Shown: in pieces, positions 7,058 to 15,647 of the stretch
Layout of the letters: each line of letters opens with the position of its first letter
Position numbering within the stretch: position 1 is the stretch's first letter
From: Pseudomonadota bacterium
Lineage (GTDB): Bacteria > Pseudomonadota > Gammaproteobacteria > Pseudomonadales > Halieaceae
Length of the DNA stretch: 35,908 nt
Direction of reading: 5' to 3'
NCBI GenBank assembly: GCA_015222725.1
Contig: JADFVW010000052.1
Span: forward strand, 1 to 35,908
Program-made: the position numbers and the translations under genes
Notes under the pieces: model-generated
The model's database searches: none
Seen by the model: the letters and a program-made list of their open reading frames with translations, nothing else
Told to the model about the DNA's origin: nothing

Positions 7058-9955
7058 ATGACGCTACTTGCGACAGACCTTAACGAAACCATGGCTACCC
7101 AGGCACAATCTGCCTGGCAGAATATTCTGGAGCGCGCTGAACCGGAGCTAGCTTCCCAGCTGTTGGCCCAGCTTGCCCAGCCGACGATACAACTACAGCT
7201 TTCACGCGTACTGGCCTGTAGCCCTTTTGTTGCCCAGGCGGCGCGCAGCCGGCCTGCGATGCTGTTGCACTTATTGCAATCGGGGAGCCTGCAGCGCTCC
7301 CTGCTGGCGACTGGAGAGGGAGAGATACTAGAGGGCTTACAGCTGTTACTGGCGGAGCCGGATGTTGAACTTGAGCAGGTGCTGCGCCGCTACCGGCAAT
7401 CCCATATGGTGCGAATCGTGTGGCGCGACTTTTGTCGCCTGGCGGACACCACTGAGACCATAGTCGATACCTCTCTATTGGCTGAGGCCTGTATTGGGGA
7501 GGCGCTGGAGTTCTCCCGCCGGCAGCTAGAGACACGCTTTGGGCAACCTCGCGGGGGGAGTAGCGGCTCTGCGCAACAACTGATTGTACTGGCTATGGGA
7601 AAGCTGGGTGCCCGGGAGTTAAATGTCTCCTCGGATATCGATTTGATTTTTGCCTTTCCCGAGGCGGGCAGCACAGACAGCCCGGACGCGTCCATCAGCA
7701 ACCAGGAATTCTTTACCAAGTTGGGGCAGGTCCTGGTAAATGCGCTGGACAAGGTTACCGTGGACGGCTTTGTATTTCGTGTGGATATGCGTTTGCGTCC
7801 CTACGGGGACAGCGGTGCGCTGGTTTCCAGTTTCGCTGCGCTGGAGCAGTACTACCAGGATCAGGGCCGCGACTGGGAGCGCTACGCCCTGATCAAGGCC
7901 AGGCCGATCAGCGGCGACCCGGATTCTGGTGCAGACCTGATGGCAACACTGCGCCCCTTTATTTACCGCCGCTATGTAGACTTTGGTGTTATCGAAAGCC
8001 TGCGCAGTATGAAGGCGATGATTAACGCCGAAGTGCGTCGCCGCAATCTGCGCGATGATGTAAAGCTGGGGCACGGCGGCATCCGGGAAGTTGAGTTTAT
8101 CGCCCAGTGTTTCCAGTTGATCCGGGGCGGCAGGGACCTCGGCCTGCAGCGCAGGGAGTTGCTCCTCGTGTTGCGCGAATGTGCCCAGTTGGGTTGTTTA
8201 CCCGCCGTCGCCGTGGATGAACTGTCCGCCGCCTATTTGTTTCTTCGCGATAGCGAACATGCGATACAGGGTTATCTCGATAAACAGACCCAGGCACTGC
8301 CCACCGACGAATTTGCCCGCCTGGCTATGGCTACCGTAATGGGCTTTAACAACTGGCAGGCGTATTTGGCCCAACTGGAAAGCCACCGCGCGACAGTTGC
8401 CCAGCACTTTCAGAACTTGATCGCGGCGCCGGACGAAAGCGGTACAGCTGGCGGTGGTGGCGGGGAGCATCAACTGCACTGGAGTGATACTTTTTCTGTG
8501 CACTCACTGGAGGAACTGGGCTTTCGAGCACCCGGGGAGGCTCAGGAATTTTTGGCAGGCCTTGCTCAAAGTCCCCGTGTCGTGACATTGCAGGCAGAGG
8601 GCAAATCGCGGCTGGAACAGTTTATGCCGCAGTTACTGCAGACCTGCGCTGATACCGAAGACCCCGACCTGGCACTGCAGCGTGTTATACCCCTGGTGGT
8701 CGCGGTGCTGCGGCGCAGTGCCTATTTGGCTTTGCTTCTGGAAAACCCGCCGGCCCTGCACGAGTTGGTGGTTCTGTGTGGGGCCAGCCCGTGGATAGCG
8801 CGGCAAATGTCGCAAAACCCCGTATTGCTGGATGAACTGCTTAACAGGGAGAGCCTCTACACCCCGCCCGACAAGGCCATGTTGCGGGACGAGTTGCGCC
8901 AGCAGGTGGCGCGACTGGCAGTGGATGACCTGGAAGCGCAGATGGATGCTCTGCGCTATTTCAAGGCCTCACATGTGCTGCGGGTAGCCGCCAGCGAGTT
9001 GACCGGCCGGCTACCGCTGATGCAGGTCAGCGACAATTTAACCGCGATAGCGGAAGTTATTCTGGAGCAGGTAATAGCAGTCGCCTGGGCCGATCTGGCG
9101 GCCAAGTACGGTGAGCCATCGCGCCCGGGCAGTGGCAGCGGTTTTTCCATCTTCGGCTATGGCAAACTGGGCGGCATAGAGCTGGGCTATGGCTCGGACC
9201 TGGATCTGGTTTTTGTCTACGATGCAAACAAGCAGGGGGTCACGGACGGTAACCGGAGTATTGATAATACGGTGTTTTATACCCGCCTGGGGCAGCGTAT
9301 TATCCACATTCTGGATACGCGAATGGCCATGGGGCAGCTCTACGAAGTGGACATGCGCCTGCGCCCTTCCGGTGAGTCCGGCATGTTGGTCATAACCAGT
9401 ACCGGCTTTCGCAGCTATCAGGAGCAAAATGCCTGGACCTGGGAGCATCAGGCACTGGTGAGGGCACGATTTGTAGCCGGCGACGACCGAGTGGCACAGC
9501 AGGTTGAAGCTATCCGTATCGAAACGCTCTGTAAGCCCAGGGATTCCCAGGTGCTTATGGAGGACGTGAGAAAGATGCGCGTTAAAATGCGCAATCACTT
9601 GCTACCAGAGGGGAATGCAGACAGTGGAGACTTTGACTTGAAGCAGGGTCGGGGTGGAATCGTCGACATTGAGTTCATGGTGCAATACGCGGTGTTGGCC
9701 TGGTCCAACAAAGTGCCTGCCCTGGCCCAGTGGTCCGACAATGTGCGGATTCTGGAAGCACTGGATCGGGAGAGTCTGTTTGAGCCCGGTGAGTGTGAAG
9801 CGCTTACCAAAGCCTATATTGCCTACCGCTCTGCGGCGCACCAATTTGCGCTGCAACAGCAGTCGGTCGTAGCCCCGGCGGGTAATTTTTCAACGGCCAG
9901 AAAAGCCGTGATGGACAAATGGCAGCAGCTGTTTGGCCCGGACCCTCTAGCATGA
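7058..9955 (+). CDS. glnE: Bifunctional glutamine synthetase adenylyltransferase/deadenylase
   Basis: Adds AMP to, and removes it by phosphorolysis from, the regulatory tyrosine of glutamine synthetase, under control of PII. Both nucleotidyltransferase domains are intact. The N-terminal deadenylylation domain carries SSDIDLIF with Asp193 and Asp195, and the C-terminal adenylylation domain carries GSDLDLVF with Asp714 and Asp716. Both are followed by the VDMRLRPxG(D/E)SG motif, and KxGxGGIxxxEF-type segments occur in each half. At 965 residues it is slightly longer than the E. coli enzyme. The ATG at 7058 lies 6 bp after the ATPase gene; a second ATG at 7091 would remove 11 residues and neither has a strong Shine-Dalgarno. 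Its stop overlaps the waaF start as ATGA (9952-9955), coupling nitrogen-control and LPS-core genes in one transcript. The glnE-waaF neighbourhood resembles that in pseudomonads. Confidence 0.96.
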   Translation: MTLLATDLNETMATQAQSAWQNILERAEPELASQLLAQLAQPTIQLQLSRVLACSPFVAQAARSRPAMLLHLLQSGSLQRSLLATGEGEILEGLQLLLAEPDVELEQVLRRYRQSHMVRIVWRDFCRLADTTETIVDTSLLAEACIGEALEFSRRQLETRFGQPRGGSSGSAQQLIVLAMGKLGARELNVSSDIDLIFAFPEAGSTDSPDASISNQEFFTKLGQVLVNALDKVTVDGFVFRVDMRLRPYGDSGALVSSFAALEQYYQDQGRDWERYALIKARPISGDPDSGADLMATLRPFIYRRYVDFGVIESLRSMKAMINAEVRRRNLRDDVKLGHGGIREVEFIAQCFQLIRGGRDLGLQRRELLLVLRECAQLGCLPAVAVDELSAAYLFLRDSEHAIQGYLDKQTQALPTDEFARLAMATVMGFNNWQAYLAQLESHRATVAQHFQNLIAAPDESGTAGGGGGEHQLHWSDTFSVHSLEELGFRAPGEAQEFLAGLAQSPRVVTLQAEGKSRLEQFMPQLLQTCADTEDPDLALQRVIPLVVAVLRRSAYLALLLENPPALHELVVLCGASPWIARQMSQNPVLLDELLNRESLYTPPDKAMLRDELRQQVARLAVDDLEAQMDALRYFKASHVLRVAASELTGRLPLMQVSDNLTAIAEVILEQVIAVAWADLAAKYGEPSRPGSGSGFSIFGYGKLGGIELGYGSDLDLVFVYDANKQGVTDGNRSIDNTVFYTRLGQRIIHILDTRMAMGQLYEVDMRLRPSGESGMLVITSTGFRSYQEQNAWTWEHQALVRARFVAGDDRVAQQVEAIRIETLCKPRDSQVLMEDVRKMRVKMRNHLLPEGNADSGDFDLKQGRGGIVDIEFMVQYAVLAWSNKVPALAQWSDNVRILEALDRESLFEPGECEALTKAYIAYRSAAHQFALQQQSVVAPAGNFSTARKAVMDKWQQLFGPDPLA

Positions 9956-11004
9956 CTACCGCTGCGACAAAAATACTGGTGGTGGGCCCCTCCTGGGTTG
10001 GCGACATGGTGATGTCACAATCCCTGTATATCTATCTTCAGCAAAGTCGTCCCGGGGTGGAAATTGACGTGCTCGCACCTGCCTGGAGCGAGCCTATTCT
10101 GGCCAGAATGCCCGAGGTGAGGCGGGCTATCGCGACGCCGCTAATGCATGGGGAGTTGGGCATTGGCAAGCGTCGCAAGCTGGGCCGGGAATTGCGAGGG
10201 CAACAGTATCAACAGGCAATATTACTGCCCAACTCACTGAAATCAGCGCTTATCCCCTTTTTTAGCGGTGTTCCTCAGCGCACGGGCTGGCGCGGCGAAA
10301 TGCGTTATGGTCTGCTCAATGACATACGCAAACTGGATGAGGAGGCACTGCCGTTGATGGTGCAGCGATTCGTGGCACTGGGGCAGGCCCCCGGTGAGGC
10401 GCTGCCCACTGAAATACCGCCCCCGGCGTTGGTGGTTGATTCGGTTCAGGCAGAAGCCTGTCGCACCCGTTTTGGTCTTGCCCCGGACAAACCCATACTG
10501 GCGCTTTGTCCCGGCGCTGAGTTTGGCCCGGCAAAATGTTGGCCCACAAGCTACTATGCGGATATTGCCCAGCGCTACCTGGACCGGGGCTGGCAGATAG
10601 CGCTATACGGCTCCGCCAATGACAAGCCTGTCACCGGGCAGATTTTGGCGCAGTGCAAGGGAAACCCCCTGTGTTTTGATTTAGCGGGCCGCACCGAGTT
10701 GGCCGAAGCCGTAGACTTGCTGTCTCTCTCAACTGCAGTTTTAAGTAATGACTCGGGTTTGATGCATATCGCCTCCGCCCTGGGCTGCGCCCTGCTGGTG
10801 ATATACGGCGCGACCTCGGCCGGCTTTACACCGCCACTCAGTCAAAATGCGCAGGTGATTGAACCCGATATAGACTGTGCTCCCTGTTTTCAAAGAGAGT
10901 GCCCGCTGGGGCACCACCGCTGCATGAAGGACAGCTTGCCCGAGCAGGTAGCTGCTAAACTGGACGCCTTGTTGGCGCGCATCGACAGTGGAGTAAGAGA
11001 TTAG
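9952..11004 (+). CDS. waaF: ADP-heptose--LPS heptosyltransferase II
   Basis: Transfers the second L-glycero-D-manno-heptose from ADP-heptose to heptose I of the LPS inner core at the cytoplasmic face of the inner membrane. It is a GT9-family protein: N-terminal KILVVGPSWVGDMVMSQSL, the LPNSLKSALIPFFSG segment, GAEFGPAKCWP, and NDSGLMHIASALG near residue 265. I start it at the ATG at 9952 because it forms an ATGA overlap with glnE and gives 350 residues, the usual WaaF length; the ORF from 9919 would extend 11 residues inside glnE. It is followed 2 bp later by waaC. The substrate ADP-heptose is made by HldE, encoded at 30170. Confidence 0.94.
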   Translation: MTTAATKILVVGPSWVGDMVMSQSLYIYLQQSRPGVEIDVLAPAWSEPILARMPEVRRAIATPLMHGELGIGKRRKLGRELRGQQYQQAILLPNSLKSALIPFFSGVPQRTGWRGEMRYGLLNDIRKLDEEALPLMVQRFVALGQAPGEALPTEIPPPALVVDSVQAEACRTRFGLAPDKPILALCPGAEFGPAKCWPTSYYADIAQRYLDRGWQIALYGSANDKPVTGQILAQCKGNPLCFDLAGRTELAEAVDLLSLSTAVLSNDSGLMHIASALGCALLVIYGATSAGFTPPLSQNAQVIEPDIDCAPCFQRECPLGHHRCMKDSLPEQVAAKLDALLARIDSGVRD

Positions 11005-11006
11005 CC

Positions 11007-12002
11007 GTGAGAGTCCTACTGGTAAAAATGTCATCCCTGGGCGATGTTATTCACACCTTGCCGGCTCTCACTGATGCCGCCGCTGCGGTGCCGGGAATCC
11101 GCTTTGACTGGGTAGTTGAAGAGGCCTTCCGGGAAATTCCCGCCTGGCATCCCGCGGTGGACAGAGTAATTCCCGTAGCACTGCGTCGCTGGCGTAAGAG
11201 CCCGCTTAAGAGTTTTTCCGGCCCAGAGTGGAAGCGCTTTAAGTCCACCCTGCGCGCTCAGCATTACGATGTGGTTATCGACGCCCAGGGTTTGCTGAAG
11301 AGTGCCATGGTCGCTCGCCTGGTCAAGGCGCCGCGTTATGGTATGGATAAGGTCTCGGTGCGGGAGCGACTGGCGGCCAGCTTTTACCACCACCCCATTC
11401 ATGTTCCCCGGGAAATGCATGCGGTGGAGCGCATCCGCACCTTGTTCGCCCGTGCATTCAAGTACCCGCAGCCGGGTGAACGCGGTGATTACGGTGTGCG
11501 GGAAAAATTAAAGGGCGGCAGCGGCAAGAATCGTTCCGGCCTGTTGTTTTTTCATGGTACCGCCAGGGCGGAAAAACTGTGGCCGGAGTCTCACTGGGAA
11601 GAGCTATCCGCATTGGCTGCTGCGGGGGGGCACCAGGTGTGGTTGCCCTGGGGTAGCGAGGAGGAGCGCGAGCGCGCACAGCGCATTGCCGCCAGCGACG
11701 GTAAGGCCCAGGTTCTGCCCCGCCTGGACCTACTGGGCCTGGCCAGCATGTTGATGGATGTAAAGGGCGCCGTGGCGGTGGACACGGGCCTGGCTCACTT
11801 AAGTGCTGCTCTGGATGTGCCCACCGTTTCACTCTACGGCCCCACAGACACCGCTATCATAGGCGCCTATGGTGGTAATCAGGTCCATATTCAGTCCCCG
11901 GTGGGGGTGAGTGATACCACTGACCCCACACAGATGATGCGCTCTATAACTCCGGACAGTGTGTGGCGGGAATTGACCCGAATACTGGCGAAACCAGCTT
12001 AG
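11007..12002 (+). CDS. waaC: LPS heptosyltransferase I
   Basis: Adds the first heptose to Kdo2-lipid A. A GT9 protein with the characteristic WaaC N terminus MRVLLVKMSSLGDVIHTLPAL (GTG start at 11007) and a C-terminal donor-binding segment AVDTGLAHLSAALDVPTVSLYG near residues 257-278. At 331 residues it is close to the normal size. It begins 2 bp after waaF and ends 19 bp before waaG. The Shine-Dalgarno lies within the waaF 3' end (GGAG near 10990), consistent with coupled translation. The Kdo acceptor is supplied by WaaA, encoded at 33917. Confidence 0.94.
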   Translation: MRVLLVKMSSLGDVIHTLPALTDAAAAVPGIRFDWVVEEAFREIPAWHPAVDRVIPVALRRWRKSPLKSFSGPEWKRFKSTLRAQHYDVVIDAQGLLKSAMVARLVKAPRYGMDKVSVRERLAASFYHHPIHVPREMHAVERIRTLFARAFKYPQPGERGDYGVREKLKGGSGKNRSGLLFFHGTARAEKLWPESHWEELSALAAAGGHQVWLPWGSEEERERAQRIAASDGKAQVLPRLDLLGLASMLMDVKGAVAVDTGLAHLSAALDVPTVSLYGPTDTAIIGAYGGNQVHIQSPVGVSDTTDPTQMMRSITPDSVWRELTRILAKPA

Positions 12003-12021
12003 CCATGGAGTGTCTCTAGCC

Positions 12022-13173
12022 ATGCGACTGGCATTTTTACTGTATAAATATTTTCCCTATGGCGGAATGCAACGGGATTTCAAGCGTTTCGTCGAAGAGG
12101 TTCAGCTGCGCGGACACCATTGCCGTGTCTATTATATTTCCTGGCAGGGGGAGCATTTGGCGGCGGTGGACCAACGCCAGGTGCCGGTCAAGGCGCTGAG
12201 TAACTCGCGCCGCAATGCGCGGTACTACGACTGGGTGAAGGCAGATCTCGTCGCGGACCCGGTAGATGGGGTCATCGGTTTTAATAAAATGCCGGGCCTG
12301 GATGTCTACTACGCAGCGGACTCCTGCTATATGGACAAGGCGATGGAAGAGCGAAACGGGCTCTACCGACTGGGCGCGCGATATCGACACTTTGCCGCCT
12401 ATGAGCGCGCGGTGTTTGGCTCGGACAGTAAAACCGAAATTTTGCTGATTTCTGAAACAGAAAAAGCGAAATTTCAAAAGTACTACGACACGCCGCAACA
12501 ACGCCTGCATATGCTGCCCCCGGGTATCTCTGTGGACCGCAGGGCTACAGCGGACGCAGAGTCGCGCAGAGCTGCGAAGCGCAAGTCGCTGGGACTGTCG
12601 GAGGGCGATCACGTCCTGCTGTTTGTCGGCTCCGGTTTTATCAAAAAGGGTTTGGACCGCGCCATTCGGGCACTGGCTGCACTGCGCCAGAGCAGCCCCG
12701 GGCAGGCTGTTCAGCTATACGTTGTAGGGCAGGATAAGGAGCGGCGGTTCCGCCGCTTGGCAGAGAAACTGTCGGTATTGCCCTTTGTCAGTTTCCTGGG
12801 CGGGCGGGACGATATTCCCGATTTACTATTGGCAGCCGATGTCCTGATTCACCCCGCCCTGGACGAAGCGGCAGGCATTGTTTTACTGGAAGCACTGGTG
12901 GCGGGCCTGCCTGTGCTGGTGACCGATGTCTGTGGCTATGCGCACCATATAGCGGCGGCGGGGGCAGGCCTGGTGCTGGACTCCTCCTTCAGCCAGCCGG
13001 CGCTGGACCAGGCCGTGTTGAACACCCTGGATCCGGGCTTTCTCGATGTGTGTAAAAAGAATGCGCTCAGCTACGCCGAGCGCGAGGACCTGTATTCAAT
13101 GCATAAAACCGGGGCTGCCTTGATAGAGCGCTTTATAGCCAGTGGCGATGAGCCATCCCAGGTGCATTCATGA
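12022..13173 (+). CDS. waaG: LPS core glucosyltransferase I-type GT4 glycosyltransferase
   Basis: Expected to transfer the first hexose (glucose in E. coli, GalN in Pseudomonas) to heptose II of the core. The N terminus MRLAFLLYKYFPYGGMQRDF closely follows that of WaaG. The C-terminal GT-B half holds LLFVGSGFIKKGLDRAI and the E-x7-E donor motif within HPALDEAAGIVLLEAL (Glu282 and Glu290). I chose the ATG at 12022 over the GTG at 12010 because it matches the family N terminus; GGAG at 12007-12010 serves as Shine-Dalgarno. Length is 383 residues. It overlaps waaP by 4 bp (ATGA). The sugar transferred cannot be deduced from sequence alone. Confidence 0.9.
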   Translation: MRLAFLLYKYFPYGGMQRDFKRFVEEVQLRGHHCRVYYISWQGEHLAAVDQRQVPVKALSNSRRNARYYDWVKADLVADPVDGVIGFNKMPGLDVYYAADSCYMDKAMEERNGLYRLGARYRHFAAYERAVFGSDSKTEILLISETEKAKFQKYYDTPQQRLHMLPPGISVDRRATADAESRRAAKRKSLGLSEGDHVLLFVGSGFIKKGLDRAIRALAALRQSSPGQAVQLYVVGQDKERRFRRLAEKLSVLPFVSFLGGRDDIPDLLLAADVLIHPALDEAAGIVLLEALVAGLPVLVTDVCGYAHHIAAAGAGLVLDSSFSQPALDQAVLNTLDPGFLDVCKKNALSYAEREDLYSMHKTGAALIERFIASGDEPSQVHS

Positions 13174-14030
13174 AAGAGCACTATTTGCGCGAGGACCTGG
13201 CTACAGAAGCGCGGCCAGAAGAGCTGTTCCAGTGGGCCACCAGAGTGGCGGAGCAAGCCCGCGATGAAGATGTGTATAGAAATAAGGAAGGTCGGAAAAC
13301 CCTGCGCTTTATATGCCGTGGCAAACCCTATTTTTTGAAGCTACACACGGGTATAGGCTGGGCGGAAATCTTCAAGAACCTGCTGCAGCTTCGACTGCCG
13401 GTGTTGGGCGCTCGCAATGAATATGAAGCTGTTAACAAACTGCGTAATCTGGGCGTGGATACCATGTCGGTAGCCGCCTATGCCAGCGAGGGCCTGAATC
13501 CGTCGGCCATAAAATCCCTGATAGTGACCGATGACCTGGTGGGCACAATAAGCCTGGAGGATTACTGTGCAGATTGGGCAACGCAGCCCCCAGACACAGC
13601 CGCCCGCTTGGCACTGATTAAAAAATTGGCCGATAGTGCCAGCCGGATGCACGACGCGGGTATCAACCACCGGGACTTTTACCTCTGTCATTTTCATCTC
13701 GACCCCGACACGCTGGTTTCCGGTGATGCCGGGCCCTGCACCGTTCGCTGCTATCTGATTGACCTGCATCGGGCGCAGTTGCGAAAAGTGACGCCCAGAC
13801 GCTGGCGGGTGAAAGATCTTGCGGGTTTATATTTCTCGGCGATGGATATCGGACTCAGCCAACGCGACGTATTCAGGTTCATGCACCACTACTGCGAGGG
13901 AGGCCTGCGCGAGGCCCTGGGCCCCCAGGCAGACATCTGGTGTGACGTGGCGCGGCGCGCGACGAAACTGTACCAGAAAGATCACGGCAAAATGCCACCG
14001 CCACTGGCTGGTGGAATGTCCATCCGATGA
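13170..14030 (+). CDS. waaP: LPS core heptose(I) kinase
   Basis: A protein-kinase-fold enzyme that phosphorylates O-4 of heptose I, important for outer-membrane barrier function. Family marks are KPYFLKLHTGIGWAEIFKNLL, LGARNEYEAVNKLRNLGVDT, a VTDDL hinge segment and the catalytic NHRDFYLCHFHL loop with Asp169. A second acidic motif, LIDLHRAQL, follows. At 286 residues it is slightly longer than E. coli WaaP. It begins with an ATGA overlap with waaG and ends with an ATGA overlap with the next kinase. WaaP is essential in Pseudomonas aeruginosa, where core phosphates are abundant; whether it is essential here is unknown. Confidence 0.93.
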   Translation: MKEHYLREDLATEARPEELFQWATRVAEQARDEDVYRNKEGRKTLRFICRGKPYFLKLHTGIGWAEIFKNLLQLRLPVLGARNEYEAVNKLRNLGVDTMSVAAYASEGLNPSAIKSLIVTDDLVGTISLEDYCADWATQPPDTAARLALIKKLADSASRMHDAGINHRDFYLCHFHLDPDTLVSGDAGPCTVRCYLIDLHRAQLRKVTPRRWRVKDLAGLYFSAMDIGLSQRDVFRFMHHYCEGGLREALGPQADIWCDVARRATKLYQKDHGKMPPPLAGGMSIR

Positions 14031-14809
14031 AACAGCCTCCGGCTCGTATTTTGCGCGGAGACCGCTGGGGTGAGCGGCTGAAAAAGGTGGTAGCCGACGC
14101 TTCAGCGGGTGAAATGGCGTGGATGCAAGCTCATACCGAACTACTCAAGAGTGATGATTACAGTCGCGTGGGCCTATTACGGCTGCATGACAGCTCCTGT
14201 TACCTCAAGTTTTACCAGTCCAAGTCTGCCGGCCAGAACATGTTGTTTCGCTTTGGCTACGCAAGGGGCCTGCGGAGTTTTGATGCGGCCACAAGATTAA
14301 TGGAAGCCGATGTTCTTGTTCCAGCTCCGCTGTGTTGCCTTGCACTACCCGGTGGCATGATGCTTCTGACGGAAGGTATCCTCGATGGCAGAGACTTGAA
14401 AGCGCTTTGGCAACAGGGCATCGGCGATCGGCAGCGGGCTCTGTTAATGGCTGGAGCCGGGCGCGCTCTGGCAAAACTCCACTCCGCCGGCTATAGCCAC
14501 GGTGACTGCAAGTGGAGCAATTTTCTCTGGTCTGCCGACAATTTTTATCTGGTGGACCTGGAGGCGGTGAAGGAAACAAGCCGCGGCGGGAAAAGGCAGG
14601 CCAGGGACCTGGCGCGCTTCACAGTAAACGCCGAGGATCTGGGTGTGGCGCCGCAAGTCTATGAGCTGTTTCTGGAGCGCTATCTGCACGGCAGCAATAA
14701 TTCACGAGCCGTTATAGTACGCGCTATGATGCCCTTTCTGCGTCAGCTACGCCGGCGCCATGAAAAAAAGTATGGCAAGCGCGGGCACGAAATTGTAAGA
14801 GAGCACTGA
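14027..14809 (+). CDS. Second WaaP/Kdo-kinase-like LPS core kinase
   Basis: A 260-residue kinase-fold protein of the InaA/Kdo-WaaP superfamily. The glycine loop is degenerate; a lysine strand (SCYLKFYQSK) is followed by the LLTEGILDG hinge, the catalytic HSAGYSHGDCKWSNFLW segment (His158, Asp160, Lys162, Asn165) and FYLVDLEAVKE, which holds the metal-binding Asp. It is coupled to waaP by an ATGA overlap and followed 1 bp later by the lipase-like gene. By position it is analogous to the extra kinases downstream of waaP in Pseudomonas (wapP/wapQ), which phosphorylate heptose II or other core positions; the acceptor is inferred, not shown. Confidence 0.82.
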   Translation: MKQPPARILRGDRWGERLKKVVADASAGEMAWMQAHTELLKSDDYSRVGLLRLHDSSCYLKFYQSKSAGQNMLFRFGYARGLRSFDAATRLMEADVLVPAPLCCLALPGGMMLLTEGILDGRDLKALWQQGIGDRQRALLMAGAGRALAKLHSAGYSHGDCKWSNFLWSADNFYLVDLEAVKETSRGGKRQARDLARFTVNAEDLGVAPQVYELFLERYLHGSNNSRAVIVRAMMPFLRQLRRRHEKKYGKRGHEIVREH

Positions 14810-14810
14810 G

Positions 14811-15647
14811 ATGAGTACGACGGCCGAACACTGCACAGAAGCACACATGGATAATGGCACCTACTATAGGCACTGGCGCGCTGCAAAGCCGGTAAGAGCG
14901 GTAATTTTATTGGCACACGGACTGGGGGAGCACAGCGGGCGCTATCAGGGTTTCGCGGACTTTTTCCTTGCCAGGGGCATATCAGTTGTAGCACTTGACC
15001 ACGCGGGGCACGGTGCCTCGCCCGGAGAGCGCGCACATATCACGGGCTTTGATGATTTCCTGCGCCCCCTGGATGGCTTGCGCGAGATGATTAGCGAGTG
15101 GTACCCGGATTTACCCTGTTTCCTGATAGGGCATAGTATGGGGGGGGTGATTGCTGCCCGTTACCTGCTGGATCATCAGGATAAGTTTGCCGGCGCCGCT
15201 TTGTCTGGCGCCGCCTTGCAAGCGGTGGAACCGCCCTCTGTCTTCGCCATGTTCCTCGCACGTTTGTTTTCACGGTTCCTGCCCAAAATGGGCATGCTAC
15301 AACTGGACGCCACCCAGATTAGCCGGGACGTGGACGTTGTGCAGGACTATATTGAGGATCCTCTGGTTCACCATGGAAAAGCCACTGCCAGGCTAGTTGT
15401 TGAGCTTCTCCAGAACATGGAACTGGTAGAGAGAGACCGAGGAAAGATCACCCTACCGATACTTGTAATGCACGGTGAGGCGGACGCAATGACAAGCAGC
15501 GAGGGGTCTAAAGCCTTCCATAATGCAGTGGGGTCCGCGGACAAGACGCTGAAAATCTATCCCGAATTATTTCATGAAATATTTAATGAGCCCGAGCGCC
15601 TGGAGGTTCTGGGAGACCTGGCGAGCTGGTTGGACGCCAGAGTTTAG
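14811..15647 (+). CDS. Alpha/beta hydrolase, monoacylglycerol lipase/lysophospholipase family
   Basis: An alpha/beta-fold serine hydrolase of the Hydrolase_4 (MGL/lysophospholipase) family. The N-terminal LLAHGLGEHSGRYQGFADF oxyanion region, ALDHAGHGASPGER strand, GHSMGG nucleophile elbow (Ser109), VMHGEADAMTS (Asp225) and ELFHEIFNE (His255) form a complete catalytic triad and match monoacylglycerol lipases. The cap region has hydrophobic residues (VFAMFLARLFSRFLP) that may contact membrane or lipid. No signal peptide is seen, so it is probably cytosolic or peripherally membrane-bound. It is the last gene of the waa series, 1 bp after the second kinase, and its stop overlaps the convergent sulfotransferase gene by 4 bp. 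A role in lipid recycling during envelope synthesis is possible but unproven. Confidence 0.88.
   Translation: MSTTAEHCTEAHMDNGTYYRHWRAAKPVRAVILLAHGLGEHSGRYQGFADFFLARGISVVALDHAGHGASPGERAHITGFDDFLRPLDGLREMISEWYPDLPCFLIGHSMGGVIAARYLLDHQDKFAGAALSGAALQAVEPPSVFAMFLARLFSRFLPKMGMLQLDATQISRDVDVVQDYIEDPLVHHGKATARLVVELLQNMELVERDRGKITLPILVMHGEADAMTSSEGSKAFHNAVGSADKTLKIYPELFHEIFNEPERLEVLGDLASWLDARV

Noticed and set aside
9038-9598. 186-codon antisense ORF within glnE
   Set aside because: It mirrors conserved glnE codons and has no recognisable protein features.
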